Below, one piece after another: positions 26,247 to 34,801 of a stretch of 64,000 nucleotides of DNA. Within the stretch, counting starts at the first letter, position 1, and every line of letters starts with the position of its first letter. The stretch is from Clostridia bacterium (GTDB lineage Bacteria; Bacillota; Clostridia; Christensenellales; Aristaeellaceae), in NCBI GenBank assembly GCA_017521565.1, contig JAFXCE010000144.1, forward strand, positions 36,800 to 100,799. Direction: 5' to 3'. Below the pieces are notes generated by a model, which had not been told where the DNA came from, searched no databases, and worked only from the letters and a program-made list of their open reading frames with translations. The translations under genes and the position numbers were made by a program.

Positions 26247-27095
26247 TTATTCCTTGCAGACAAACGCAACGCCATAGGCATTCGGGCCGATATGTGTACT
26301 CAGCGTCGGGCCAAGGGCGGTGAGCAGCTGCTCGTCAACGGTCAGTTCGTATTCACGCAGCTTCTTGATCAGAGCTGCGCAGTTGTCCTCACAATATGAG
26401 TACAGCGGAACGATGGGGAAGTGCGTGTCAATCTTGTATTTAAGCACCAGTTTGAGGATGGCATCGATCGCGCGGTGACGGCCGATTGCCTTTCCGCATA
26501 CATCGACATGGCCTTCGGTTTCAGGCGTGATGCGGACAATGGGCTTGAGCTGCGCCAGCGAGCCGATGCTCGCAGCGGCTTTGGAGATGCGTCCGCTGCG
26601 GGCAAGATTATCCAGCGTATCCAGACTGGCATACAGGCGGATACGGCTGCGCAGTTGCTCCAGTTCGCGCGCGATTTCCTGCACGCAAAGCTTGCCTTCA
26701 TCGCGAAGACGACAGGCGTGCAGAACAAGCAGCTTCTGTGCAGCTGAACCGGAGAGTGTATCGACAATGTGAACCTTTCCGGTTTCCAGCATGGATGCGG
26801 CGATTGTCGCGCTCTGAAGCGTACCGGAAAGGGCAGAGGAAACGCCGATATAGAGGATGTCCTCGCCTGCTTCGGCTGCATGATTAAAGGCGGTCAGGAA
26901 GGCGTCGGGCGAGGGCTGGGAGGTCTTGCCGATTTCACCGGAGAGCAGGCGCTCCCAGAAAAGCTCGTCGGGCAGATCCAGACCGGCGGTAAAGGATTCG
27001 TCGCCGAACATCACCTGCATCGGTACGCGGTGAACCTGATGCGCGATCAGCTCCTCTTCGGAAAAATCGGCGGCGGAATCGGTAATGATGATCAT
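26247..27095 (-). CDS. DegV family protein (fatty-acid-binding)
   Basis: A 282-residue EDD-fold protein that binds a fatty acid and in Firmicutes can hand it to a fatty-acid kinase. The N-terminal MIIITDSAADF, the DLPDELFWERL segment and SSALSGTLQSA are typical DegV signatures. AAGGA lies nine bases before ATG 27095; an upstream in-frame ATG (27122) lacks a ribosome site. The gene follows the MarR regulator by about 50 bases on the same strand and is likely controlled by it. Confidence 0.88.
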   Translation of the reverse strand: MIIITDSAADFSEEELIAHQVHRVPMQVMFGDESFTAGLDLPDELFWERLLSGEIGKTSQPSPDAFLTAFNHAAEAGEDILYIGVSSALSGTLQSATIAASMLETGKVHIVDTLSGSAAQKLLVLHACRLRDEGKLCVQEIARELEQLRSRIRLYASLDTLDNLARSGRISKAAASIGSLAQLKPIVRITPETEGHVDVCGKAIGRHRAIDAILKLVLKYKIDTHFPIVPLYSYCEDNCAALIKKLREYELTVDEQLLTALGPTLSTHIGPNAYGVAFVCKE

Positions 27096-27146
27096 TTTCA
27101 GTATTCCTTTCATGGCCGACAAGCGTCGGCGGGTGCACGGTTGAAT

Positions 27147-27611
27147 TCAAATAGAGGCGTTTGGCGCAGGGATAATATCGTTCAGTGTATCAGTGACGTC
27201 GGCCAGCTCGCGTGCGATCGAGATGGAACGCTCGGGGCCGAGTTTTTCAACCAACTGATGGAGGATAGACTCTATCCCCTTATGTTCTTCGAGATAGGCG
27301 GTTTTTCCAGCATCGGTCAGGTAGATATGAACGAGGCGTTTATCTGATTCAGAACGCGAACGGGTGATATGGCCGTTTTTCTCCAGAACGGTGAGAATCT
27401 TATTCATCTGGCTTTTCAGCAGACGGGTGCGCCGGATAAGATCCGTTGCTGTCAGCGGATGCTCCTGCGAGCCAAAGCGCAGCAAAAGACCCATGATGTG
27501 CGCTTCGTTATAGGTCATAGAGGTCACGATGCGGGTGTTCCACAGCGTGGAGGACAGATCAAGCCACGCGTCAAGCAGCTTGTCGCCAGCCTGTGCAATG
27601 CGATCGGACAT
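27147..27611 (-). CDS. MarR family transcriptional regulator (upstream of DegV)
   Basis: A 154-residue winged-helix dimeric regulator. The recognition region is ATDLIRRTRLLKSQMNKILTVLEKNGHI and the wing SESDKRLVHIYLTDAG. An 18-bp palindrome (27640-27657) just upstream of its start is a likely autoregulatory site. In MarR-DegV pairs a role in lipid homeostasis (FabT-like) is plausible, but nothing here proves it. Confidence 0.85.
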   Translation of the reverse strand: MSDRIAQAGDKLLDAWLDLSSTLWNTRIVTSMTYNEAHIMGLLLRFGSQEHPLTATDLIRRTRLLKSQMNKILTVLEKNGHITRSRSESDKRLVHIYLTDAGKTAYLEEHKGIESILHQLVEKLGPERSISIARELADVTDTLNDIIPAPNASI

Positions 27612-27639
27612 AGGAGGCCTTCTTTCTTACGGTCACAGT

Positions 27640-27657
27640 CAATTTGTAGATAAATTG
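27640..27657 (-). promoter_or_regulatory. Likely MarR operator
   Basis: CAATTT (27640-27645) and AAATTG (27652-27657) form a perfect inverted repeat with a 6-base spacer, 29 bases upstream of the MarR start codon. A TTGACA on the minus strand at 27715-27710 could be its -35 element, but the matching -10 is weak. Confidence 0.5.
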
Positions 27658-27805
27658 AACGGTTCATAAAATGAATAACATCGATATCTTAATATGAGGC
27701 GCGGACGATTGTCAAGAGGAGAATGGAAAAAAGTTCAAAATTTGAACAGCTTGTGAGAAGAGGCGCATAACTTTGTTTTTGTTTCATGTAAAGTCGGGGA
27801 AACAC

Positions 27806-27834
27806 TTGACAAAATCGCACAAAAAGACAATAAT
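27806..27834 (+). promoter_or_regulatory. Promoter of the galactokinase-family gene
   Basis: TTGACA (27806-27811), a 17-base spacer and AATAAT (27829-27834), about 64 bases ahead of the start codon. Confidence 0.7.
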
Positions 27835-27897
27835 AAAGATGACATATTCTGCAACTTATACCTTTAACAGTATCAAACCTATATGGAGGGATATCCG

Positions 27898-29181
27898 ATG
27901 AACAGTCAGTGGGCTGCGTATCAGAATACCGAGGCGTTTGCCTCCCGCGTTGCGACGCTGTATGGCAGCGGTGAAAAGGTGCTTGAGCTTCAGAAGGCAC
28001 GCTATGGCAAGCTGGTTGAGCGCTTTGAGAAGCGCTTCGGCGAGAATCATGGCGAACTGTGCTTCTTCTCTGCGCCAGGCCGTACCGAGATCGGCGGCAA
28101 TCATACCGACCACAACAACGGACGCTGTCTGGCTGGCGCCGTGAATCTGGATACCATTGCGTGCGTGGAAAAGACCGACGACAACACCATCGTCGTGGAC
28201 AGCGAAGGCTTCCCGCCGATCACCGTGAAGATTGACGGTCTGGAGATCCGCGAGAAGGATTTTGGCACCACCCTTGCGCTCATCCGCGGTACCGCCGGTG
28301 TGATGAAGAATCTGGGTTACAAGGTGGGCGGCTTTAAGGCCACGATCTCCTCTTCTGTGCTCCGCGGCAGCGGTTTGTCCTCCTCCGCGGCATTTGAGAT
28401 CCTCATCGCTGCGATCCTCGACGGCCTGTACAATGGCTGGGTGGTGGACTTCAAGACCCGCGCTGTGATCGCACAGAAGGTTGAAAACGTTTACTTCGGC
28501 AAGCCCTGCGGCCTGCTCGATCAGATGGCTGCTTCTGCGGGCGGCATGGTTGCGCTCGACTTTGAAACCGCCGACGCGAAGGTCGATGCTGTTGCGTGCG
28601 ATTTTGCGGCGAAGGGCTATGCGCTGTGCGTCGTCAATACCGGCGGCGATCATGGCGATCTGACTGACGACTATGCGGCTATCCCGGCGGAAATGAAGTC
28701 CGTCGCGGCGCAGTTTGGTAAGAAGGTGCTGCGCGAGGTTGATCCTGCCGAATTTGAGGCGAACATTGGCAAGGTGCGCAATGTGGTGGGCGATCGCCCG
28801 GTACTGCGCGCGATGCATTTCTTTGATGATAACGCCCGCGTGGTGGAGCAGGTGGCTGCTGTGCGCGAGGGCAACCTGGAGAAGTTCTTCGCTGATGTGA
28901 CAGCCTCCGGCGACAGCAGCTGGAAGCTGCTGCAGAACGTCTACGCCCGCCCGAATCAGGAGCAGATGGCCATGGGCATTGAGCTCAGCCGCCGCTTCCT
29001 CAAGGGTGAAGGTGCGCAGCGCGTGCATGGCGGCGGTTTCGCCGGCACGATTCAGTCCTATGTGCCGATGGCGAAGCTTGACGCGTATGTGGAACTGATG
29101 GAGAGCGTATTCGGCAAGGGCAGCTGCACGCCGCTGATGATCCGCCCGGAGGGCGCGGTCATGATGCCGATGCAGGCGTAA
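27898..29181 (+). CDS. Galactokinase family protein (GHMP sugar kinase)
   Basis: A 427-residue GHMP kinase that phosphorylates a sugar, most likely galactose, at C1. Motif 1 is APGRTEIGGNHTDHNNG, the galactokinase signature with variation from GRVNLIGEHTDYN. The ATP loop is RGSGLSSSAAFEIL, and motif 3 is HGGGFAGTIQSYV. GGAGGG seven bases ahead selects ATG 27898. No galT or galE is adjacent, so it is a lone kinase; an aminosugar or related substrate cannot be excluded. Confidence 0.85.
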   Translation: MNSQWAAYQNTEAFASRVATLYGSGEKVLELQKARYGKLVERFEKRFGENHGELCFFSAPGRTEIGGNHTDHNNGRCLAGAVNLDTIACVEKTDDNTIVVDSEGFPPITVKIDGLEIREKDFGTTLALIRGTAGVMKNLGYKVGGFKATISSSVLRGSGLSSSAAFEILIAAILDGLYNGWVVDFKTRAVIAQKVENVYFGKPCGLLDQMAASAGGMVALDFETADAKVDAVACDFAAKGYALCVVNTGGDHGDLTDDYAAIPAEMKSVAAQFGKKVLREVDPAEFEANIGKVRNVVGDRPVLRAMHFFDDNARVVEQVAAVREGNLEKFFADVTASGDSSWKLLQNVYARPNQEQMAMGIELSRRFLKGEGAQRVHGGGFAGTIQSYVPMAKLDAYVELMESVFGKGSCTPLMIRPEGAVMMPMQA

Positions 29182-29201
29182 TTTAATACGGCAATCAAGC
29201 C

Positions 29202-29231
29202 AAGGAACCGTCTTTGTACGGTTCCTTTTTT
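29202..29231 (+). terminator. Intrinsic terminator after the galactokinase gene
   Basis: AAGGAACCGT (29202-29211) pairs with ACGGTTCCTT (29218-29227), followed by TTTTTT. Confidence 0.9.
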
Positions 29232-29292
29232 GCGTGAATTCCATCAGGCGTGGAACATGACCGGATTTGGCGCATATATAGAAGGGGCGGTC

Positions 29293-29321
29293 TTGAAACG
29301 GACCGCCGGCTATGGTATAAT
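29293..29321 (+). promoter_or_regulatory. Promoter of the CapD-like gene
   Basis: TTGAAA (29293-29298), a 17-base spacer and TATAAT (29316-29321), 80 bases ahead of the start codon. Confidence 0.75.
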
Positions 29322-29400
29322 CATTTATCTGGATATAGATACAGAATAATCCTCGCCGTGATTTGTGTTGCGGCGAATCTTTTTACCTGGAGGACAGACG

Positions 29401-31278
29401 ATGAAGTGGTTTCAGGAACACATGTGGATGAGAAAAATCGGCATGTTTTTACTGGATCTGATTTTGATTACGATTTCCACCTATCTGAGCATGGAACTGC
29501 GCTTTGAGATGTTCGTTCCGCAGCGCCATATGAAAACCATGATGAGCGCGATGCCGGTCATCTGGGGAGCGTATATGGCATGCTTTGCTGTGGGCGGCGT
29601 ATATCAGATCATGTGGCGCTATGCGGGCGTGCGCGATACGGCGCGGTTGTGCCTGCTCAGCGGCATTGCCTGCGGCGTTACGCTGATGGCGAATCTGTTT
29701 ATGAATCTGGGGCTGTTTCGCGGCGTGCTGATTCTCATCGCGCTGATTGGCACGATCGCCGTGGGCGGCGTGCGCATGTTCTGGCGCGTCTGTTCCAAGG
29801 ATCGCATCCCAGGCGGACTGGGCAATGCGATGCCGGTGATGATTGTCGGCGCGGGCGAGGCGGGCGCTTATGCGGTTAATATCTGCAACAAGAACCCCAA
29901 GCAGTTGGGTAAGCCTGTTCTGCTGGTGGACGACGCCCCCGGTAAGCAGGGGCTTCGCATCCAGAATGTACCCATCCGCGGCACGACGAAGGACATTCCC
30001 AAGCTCGTGACCCGCTATGGAATCCGGGAGATCATCGTGGCGATCCCCTCTCTGGGCAATGGCGCGAGGATGCAGGAGATTCTGGAGCTTTGCAATCAGT
30101 CGCGCTGCCATACGCGTATTCTCTCCGAGCCGGCGGATACAACCGGAACAGAGGGCACGCCGTTCATCCGCGAGCTCAATATTTCCGACTTTCTTTCCCG
30201 CGACGAAATCGAACTGGATACTGCATCGATCGCAGGATATCTGACCGGAAAGACTGTAATGGTCACCGGCGGCGGCGGCTCCATCGGCTCTGAAATCTGC
30301 CGGCAGATCATGCGCTTCAAGCCGAAGCTGCTGATCATTTTTGAGATCTACGAAAACTGCGCTTATGAGCTGGAATACGAGCTGCGCCAGAAGTACGGCG
30401 TGAACTGTCCGGTAGTGACGCTGATTGGTTCCATCCGCGATAAACAGCGTCTTGACGAGGTCTTTGAAGCGTATCGTCCGCAGGTTGTTTTCCATGCTGC
30501 GGCGCATAAGCATGTTCCGCTGATGGAGCGCAGTCCGGCGGAAGCGATCAAGAACAACGTGTTTGGCACGCGGAATCTGCTTGCTTCGGCCAGCGAGCAT
30601 GGCGTGGAGCGCCTTGTACAGCTTTCAACCGATAAGGCGGTTAATCCTACGAATGTCATGGGTGCGACCAAGCGCATTACGGAGATGCTGATTCAGCGCT
30701 ATGGTGAAAAGACGGATATGAAGTGCATGGCTGTTCGCTTTGGCAATGTGCTGGGCAGCCATGGAAGCGTTATCCCGCTGATGGAGGCGCAAATCCGAAA
30801 GGGCGGCCCGGTGACGGTAACGCACCCGGACATTACGCGCTATTTCATGACCATCCCGGAGGCAGCTCAGCTGGTGCTGCAGGCGGGCGGCATCGCCAGA
30901 TCCGGTTCAATCTTTGTGCTGGATATGGGCGAACCGGTGCGCATTATGGATCTTGCGCAGAAGCTGGTTCGTGCCTATGGCTACGAACCCAATGTCGATA
31001 TGCCGATCAAGATCATCGGTCTGCGTCCGGGCGAGAAGCTCTACGAGGAGCTGCTGATGGATTCCGAGCGAGACAAGATGACCAAGACGGCGCACAGAAA
31101 AATCTTTGTTGCCAATGTTGACAGGGTGGATGATGCTCAGTTTGAGCGCATGATGACTGTTCTGGAAGAGGTCATCGACAAAAATGACGAGCGTGCCGTT
31201 GAGGCGGTGGCCAGCGTCGTGCCGACGTATCATCCGTGGAAGGACAAAAAGCCGGAGAGTGTGAAAGCTGTGGGCTGA
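29401..31278 (+). CDS. Membrane-bound nucleoside-diphosphate-sugar 4,6-dehydratase (CapD/FlaA1/PglF-like)
   Basis: A 625-residue protein with about four N-terminal membrane helices, a first Rossmann domain (VMIVGAGEAGAYAV), and a C-terminal short-chain dehydrogenase domain with TVMVTGGGGSIGSEI as the NAD-binding motif and STDKAVNPTNVMGATKR around the active site. In this extended SDR class the usual Tyr is replaced and Thr-Asp-Lys act instead. It makes a 4-keto-6-deoxy sugar nucleotide, typically from UDP-GlcNAc, for capsule or glycan synthesis. GGAGG selects ATG 29401. It is a single-gene unit with its own promoter and terminator. Confidence 0.88.
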   Translation: MKWFQEHMWMRKIGMFLLDLILITISTYLSMELRFEMFVPQRHMKTMMSAMPVIWGAYMACFAVGGVYQIMWRYAGVRDTARLCLLSGIACGVTLMANLFMNLGLFRGVLILIALIGTIAVGGVRMFWRVCSKDRIPGGLGNAMPVMIVGAGEAGAYAVNICNKNPKQLGKPVLLVDDAPGKQGLRIQNVPIRGTTKDIPKLVTRYGIREIIVAIPSLGNGARMQEILELCNQSRCHTRILSEPADTTGTEGTPFIRELNISDFLSRDEIELDTASIAGYLTGKTVMVTGGGGSIGSEICRQIMRFKPKLLIIFEIYENCAYELEYELRQKYGVNCPVVTLIGSIRDKQRLDEVFEAYRPQVVFHAAAHKHVPLMERSPAEAIKNNVFGTRNLLASASEHGVERLVQLSTDKAVNPTNVMGATKRITEMLIQRYGEKTDMKCMAVRFGNVLGSHGSVIPLMEAQIRKGGPVTVTHPDITRYFMTIPEAAQLVLQAGGIARSGSIFVLDMGEPVRIMDLAQKLVRAYGYEPNVDMPIKIIGLRPGEKLYEELLMDSERDKMTKTAHRKIFVANVDRVDDAQFERMMTVLEEVIDKNDERAVEAVASVVPTYHPWKDKKPESVKAVG

Positions 31279-31285
31279 GCCATTG

Positions 31286-31314
31286 AACCGACGCTGAAAA
31301 GCGTCGGTTTTTTG
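31286..31314 (+). terminator. Intrinsic terminator after the CapD-like gene
   Basis: AACCGACGC (31286-31294) pairs with GCGTCGGTT (31301-31309), followed by TTTT. Confidence 0.9.
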
Positions 31315-31415
31315 CTATATAGGAAATTGAGCAAAAATGCGTGCTGTTCAGAGAAGAACTTCATTTTGTAAAGTGGTTTGGAAGTGGGAGCAGCCACTGG
31401 TCGCTTTTTCGCTCG
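31312..31415 (+). repeat. Diverged intergenic repeat, copy 2
   Basis: Aligns in blocks with the stretch at 25292-25395: GCTATATAGGAAATTGAGCA here against GCTATGTTAGGAAATGACGC there, then GCAAAA and a GGAA...GAGCAG block. Both copies directly follow a terminator. No gene was recognised. Confidence 0.4.
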
Positions 31416-31473
31416 ATAGGGACCCGATGTAAGGGAAGAAAAGGAAGGGGTATTTCGTCAAATAAGAGGAAAC

Positions 31474-31500
31474 AAAAAACGGACTGCACAGGCAGTCCGT
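31474..31500 (-). terminator. Intrinsic terminator of the second MarR gene
   Basis: On the minus strand ACGGACTG (31500-31493) pairs with CAGTCCGT (31486-31479), followed by a run of T (31479-31474). Confidence 0.85.
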
Positions 31501-31513
31501 GTGATATGGCATA

Positions 31514-31972
31514 TTACAGAGAAGAAAGGATGCGCACGACGCTTTCGAGCGCAGCGTCCAGCTCGCGGAATTCAGAAACCGTCAGGCTTTCGACCTGAGA
31601 CTGAATCTGGCGGGAGATTGTTGCACGAATGGCGGCAAGCTTCTCTTCACCGGCGGGGAGCAGAACAATGTTTACGACACGGCGGTCGTTTTCGTCGTGC
31701 TGACGATCGACATAGCCGGATTCAAAAAGGCGGTCGACCAGCGGCGTGATGTTCGGCTTGGCAATGCCCAGGCGGCGGGAAATCTCGGAAACGGACATAG
31801 TGCCAACATCCTGAAGCATGGCCAGCACCTGAACATGGGACAACGGCGTACCATGCTCGCGCTGCACAAGATCCATATGCAGCAGGCGCTTCTTGATCAG
31901 AGGCAGAACGTGGAACATATTCTGAGCGACGTGGTCAATCATCGCGGGATCAATCGTGCGTTTCTTTGTCAT
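31514..31972 (-). CDS. MarR family transcriptional regulator (second)
   Basis: A 152-residue winged-helix regulator. The recognition region is MSVSEISRRLGIAKPNITPLVDRLFESGYV and the wing DENDRRVVNIVLLP. AGGAG lies about nine bases ahead. It is a monocistronic gene bounded by a terminator, with a promoter (32041-32069) whose spacer contains a palindrome, so it is probably autoregulated. Target genes are unknown; the divergent motor module is a candidate. Confidence 0.85.
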   Translation of the reverse strand: MTKKRTIDPAMIDHVAQNMFHVLPLIKKRLLHMDLVQREHGTPLSHVQVLAMLQDVGTMSVSEISRRLGIAKPNITPLVDRLFESGYVDRQHDENDRRVVNIVLLPAGEEKLAAIRATISRQIQSQVESLTVSEFRELDAALESVVRILSSL

Positions 31973-32040
31973 ATGCGATAACTCCTGAAGATTGAATTTA
32001 GGCGGCAGAAACCCCTGCGCACCCGAGTCAAAACGATCAT

Positions 32041-32069
32041 ATTCTACATGTTTCGTTATGAAACTGCAA
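32041..32069 (-). promoter_or_regulatory. Promoter and operator of the second MarR gene
   Basis: On the minus strand: TTGCAG (32069-32064), a 17-base spacer and TAGAAT (32046-32041). The spacer holds GTTTC (32050-32054) and GAAAC (32060-32064) as an inverted repeat, a likely MarR site placed to block RNA polymerase. Confidence 0.65.
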
Positions 32070-32191
32070 GAGGAAATCCTGATGTTTTCACAATAATTCT
32101 GTATTTCGTGAAATGGTTATAAAAATCACGCGAGCTTTAGGGAAATTCGCTTATCCAGAATCCGGGAAAAGGGGAGATGATTTCCCTCTGC

Positions 32192-32220
32192 TTTACATAT
32201 GGGATGAAATCGGTTACAAT
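32192..32220 (+). promoter_or_regulatory. Promoter of the motor-like module
   Basis: TTTACA (32192-32197), a 17-base spacer and TACAAT (32215-32220), 57 bases before the first gene of the module. Apart from this and the MarR promoter, the 305-base gap 31973-32277 shows only a GGGAAA/TTTCCC inverted repeat near 32163-32186. Confidence 0.65.
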
Positions 32221-32277
32221 ACATAAAGAACAAATCAAGAATATACGTGCATAACGCCTGCAAGGGAGGCATGAAGA

Positions 32278-33858
32278 ATGGAGCTTTTGTCGGTTGTCAA
32301 GGGTGTGTTTTCGCTGGATGCGCTGATTTATCTGGCCATTGTCGTGGTGTTTTTCAGCGCGCTTGCGCGCTGCCTGCTACCGCTCAGCGCTGCGGCAACG
32401 CGCCTTCGCAGAGCGTCGAGAACGATCATCACGGAGAATAAACAGAATAAGGGAAAGAAGTCGTGGAATGATCTGCATTTTCTCGGTGACAGGCTGCAGG
32501 TTGTCTGGGCGGACTTTCTTCAGAATGCCGAGCTGCGCGATGCGCATGGCGATTCCTGCGATGTGACGCAGTATATCAATGAGGACACGGTGATTTATGC
32601 CACGGGCGGCACGCGCTTTGCCGAGATTGCGCCGGGTATGCTCACCTCTCTGGGCATTCTGGGTACGTTCCTTGGCCTTGTGATGGGCCTGTCCGGGCTG
32701 AATCTCAACGCTGCAGATACTGCGGCGCTGCTTTCTGCCATGGAAAGGCTTGTAGGCGGCATGTCCACGGCGTTTCTGACGTCCATTGCGGGCGTCGTCG
32801 CTTCGATGGCCTTTAACGTCCTGTATAATCATCAGGTTTCCAAGTGCCAGCGGGCGATCGACCGCTTCTGCGAGGTGTTCAGCCTGTATGCCATGCCCAA
32901 GCCGGTTTCTCAGGAATCCGCGATGCTGGCGCTGCAGCAGGAGCAGACGGCGTACATCCGTCAGGCTGTGGAGGACGTGAGCCAGAAGATGGCGGTGCAG
33001 ATGGAGGGAAGCATCCTGCGCGCGATGCTCCCTGTGCAGCGCTCGATGGATAACTTTATCCTCGCGGCGACGCAGGCGCAGGTGGAGGGCGTCGACCGCA
33101 TTGCGCAGGTATTCGTTCAGCGGATGAATGTGGCGCTCGGCAATGAGTTTGAGCATCTGCGGCATGTGCTGGCGGAAACCGGCCGTGAGCAGCAGCGGAC
33201 CCAGCAGGAGATGATTGCAGCGACGCAGGCTGTTGCGCAGATGACGCAGGACGTGGTGAACATGCATCAGCTGTCCCAGGGGGTGCTGGAGCACTTTAGG
33301 GACTATGTGGCGGATATGGACGCATCCCGTGCGCAGGTGGATGATACGAACCAGAGGACGCTGGAGCTGCTTGAAGCGATGAACAAGACCAGCGGTCAGC
33401 AGGCCATGTATCTGGCCAAGCTGCAGGAATATCAGGCGGCGTTGGCGGCCAATTCTCAGCAGTACAGCGCATGGACGGATCAATTCCTGCGCAGTGCGCA
33501 GGAGCAGACGCGCATCACATCCCGCGAGATGGATCGTGTGGTCGAGCAGATGCATGGAGGCGCGCAGGCGCTTGCCGGCGGCTACGATGAATTTGCCCGC
33601 AAGACGCAGGAGAATCTGGCCAGAACGACGGCGCTCTTTGACGAGAGCATCACCACGTCGATTCGCCAGATGAACGAGACGCTTGACGCCATGCGCGAGA
33701 CGGCGCGCGTGATGCCGCAGCTGCTTTCGCAGAGCCGCGAGCGCTATGCAGAGCAGGTAGATCAGTTTGTGACTGCGCTGGTGCGGCTGCAGAAGTCGAT
33801 GGAGAAGCTGGGCGCTTCAATCGATGCGGCGGATGCGGCTGCCCGGGGAAAGGAGTAA
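32278..33858 (+). CDS. MotA/TolQ/ExbB-family channel protein with long coiled-coil tail (ZorA-like)
   Basis: A 526-residue protein with three hydrophobic segments: about 12-33, 120-141 (GMLTSLGILGTFLGLVMGLSGL) and 163-184. The last two match the MotA/TolQ/ExbB core that lines an ion channel. From about residue 195 to the end a long Gln/Ala/Glu-rich helical tail follows, as in ZorA of the Zorya anti-phage system. It probably couples proton or sodium flow to movement of an envelope partner. The next gene is the matching MotB-like partner, four bases downstream. No flagellar or Tol genes are nearby. Confidence 0.75.
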   Translation: MELLSVVKGVFSLDALIYLAIVVVFFSALARCLLPLSAAATRLRRASRTIITENKQNKGKKSWNDLHFLGDRLQVVWADFLQNAELRDAHGDSCDVTQYINEDTVIYATGGTRFAEIAPGMLTSLGILGTFLGLVMGLSGLNLNAADTAALLSAMERLVGGMSTAFLTSIAGVVASMAFNVLYNHQVSKCQRAIDRFCEVFSLYAMPKPVSQESAMLALQQEQTAYIRQAVEDVSQKMAVQMEGSILRAMLPVQRSMDNFILAATQAQVEGVDRIAQVFVQRMNVALGNEFEHLRHVLAETGREQQRTQQEMIAATQAVAQMTQDVVNMHQLSQGVLEHFRDYVADMDASRAQVDDTNQRTLELLEAMNKTSGQQAMYLAKLQEYQAALAANSQQYSAWTDQFLRSAQEQTRITSREMDRVVEQMHGGAQALAGGYDEFARKTQENLARTTALFDESITTSIRQMNETLDAMRETARVMPQLLSQSRERYAEQVDQFVTALVRLQKSMEKLGASIDAADAAARGKE

Positions 33859-33861
33859 GCC

Positions 33862-34800
33862 ATGCGTCCGGGAAAGAAGATGCGGCGCAGTGCGGACAAC
33901 GGAAGCTACTGGATTTCGTATTCGGACATGATGGCGGGCATGCTTTTCACGTTTGCGCTGATTCTGTTCATGGCGATTTATCAGCTGGTGGATCTGCAGC
34001 AGAAAAAGACGATTGAGCTGGAGACCAAGGAAGCGCAGCTTTCCACGCAGCAGAGCCTGCTGATTGATCAGGAAGCGCAGCTCAAGGACAAGGAAGAGCT
34101 GCTGGCGACGACAACACTGATGCTGCAGGAGCAGCAGAAGGAGCTTGATGAAAATCGAACGGCGCTGACCGCAGCTCAGCAGAGCCTTTCTTTGCAGCAG
34201 AGCAAAATAGAAGAGCAGGCCGCGCTTCTGGCGGCACAGCAGACGGAGATTGATAAGCTGATCGGTCTTCGCTCGCGCATTATTGAAGAGCTGAGAGACG
34301 AGCTGCGCAGCGCAGATCTCGATGCGGTGGTGGACCGCAATACAGGAGCAATTGCTTTTACCGGTGCGGTACTCTTTGACAGCAACCAGAATATGCTCAA
34401 GGACAGCGGCAAGACGCTTCTGAATGCATTTATTCCGGTCTATATCCGCACACTGATGAGCGAGGAAAACGAAGGATATGTCGGCGAAATCATCATTGAA
34501 GGACACACGGATACGTCGGGCTCGTATCTGCATAACCTCGCGCTCTCCCAGGAGCGCGCGCTGGCTGTGGCGCAGTATTGCCTGGGAACGGAAATGGCGG
34601 GATTGAGCAGCAGTGAAAAACAAATGCTGCAGTCAATCCTTACGGCGAACGGGCGATCCTATGCCGATCCGGTGTACATGGCTGACGGGGTAACCGTCGA
34701 TATGGAAGCATCCCGCCGCGTGGTGTTCAAATTCCGCATGAAGGATGCGGAGATGATAGACCAGATGAGCGAAATTCTGGAAGGACAGCAGGAGGATTAA
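33862..34800 (+). CDS. MotB/OmpA-family partner protein (ZorB-like)
   Basis: A 312-residue protein with a short cytoplasmic N-terminus, a stator-type entry WISYSDMMAGMLFTFALILF with Asp22 in the position of the ion-carrying Asp of MotB, one membrane helix, a long coiled coil (about 48-150) and a C-terminal OmpA-like peptidoglycan-binding domain (IIIEGHTDTSGSYLHNLALSQERA). The pairing with the upstream MotA-like gene is the standard stator arrangement. The very long Gln-rich coiled coil is unlike flagellar MotB. Confidence 0.8.
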   Translation: MRPGKKMRRSADNGSYWISYSDMMAGMLFTFALILFMAIYQLVDLQQKKTIELETKEAQLSTQQSLLIDQEAQLKDKEELLATTTLMLQEQQKELDENRTALTAAQQSLSLQQSKIEEQAALLAAQQTEIDKLIGLRSRIIEELRDELRSADLDAVVDRNTGAIAFTGAVLFDSNQNMLKDSGKTLLNAFIPVYIRTLMSEENEGYVGEIIIEGHTDTSGSYLHNLALSQERALAVAQYCLGTEMAGLSSSEKQMLQSILTANGRSYADPVYMADGVTVDMEASRRVVFKFRMKDAEMIDQMSEILEGQQED

Positions 34801-34801
34801 T

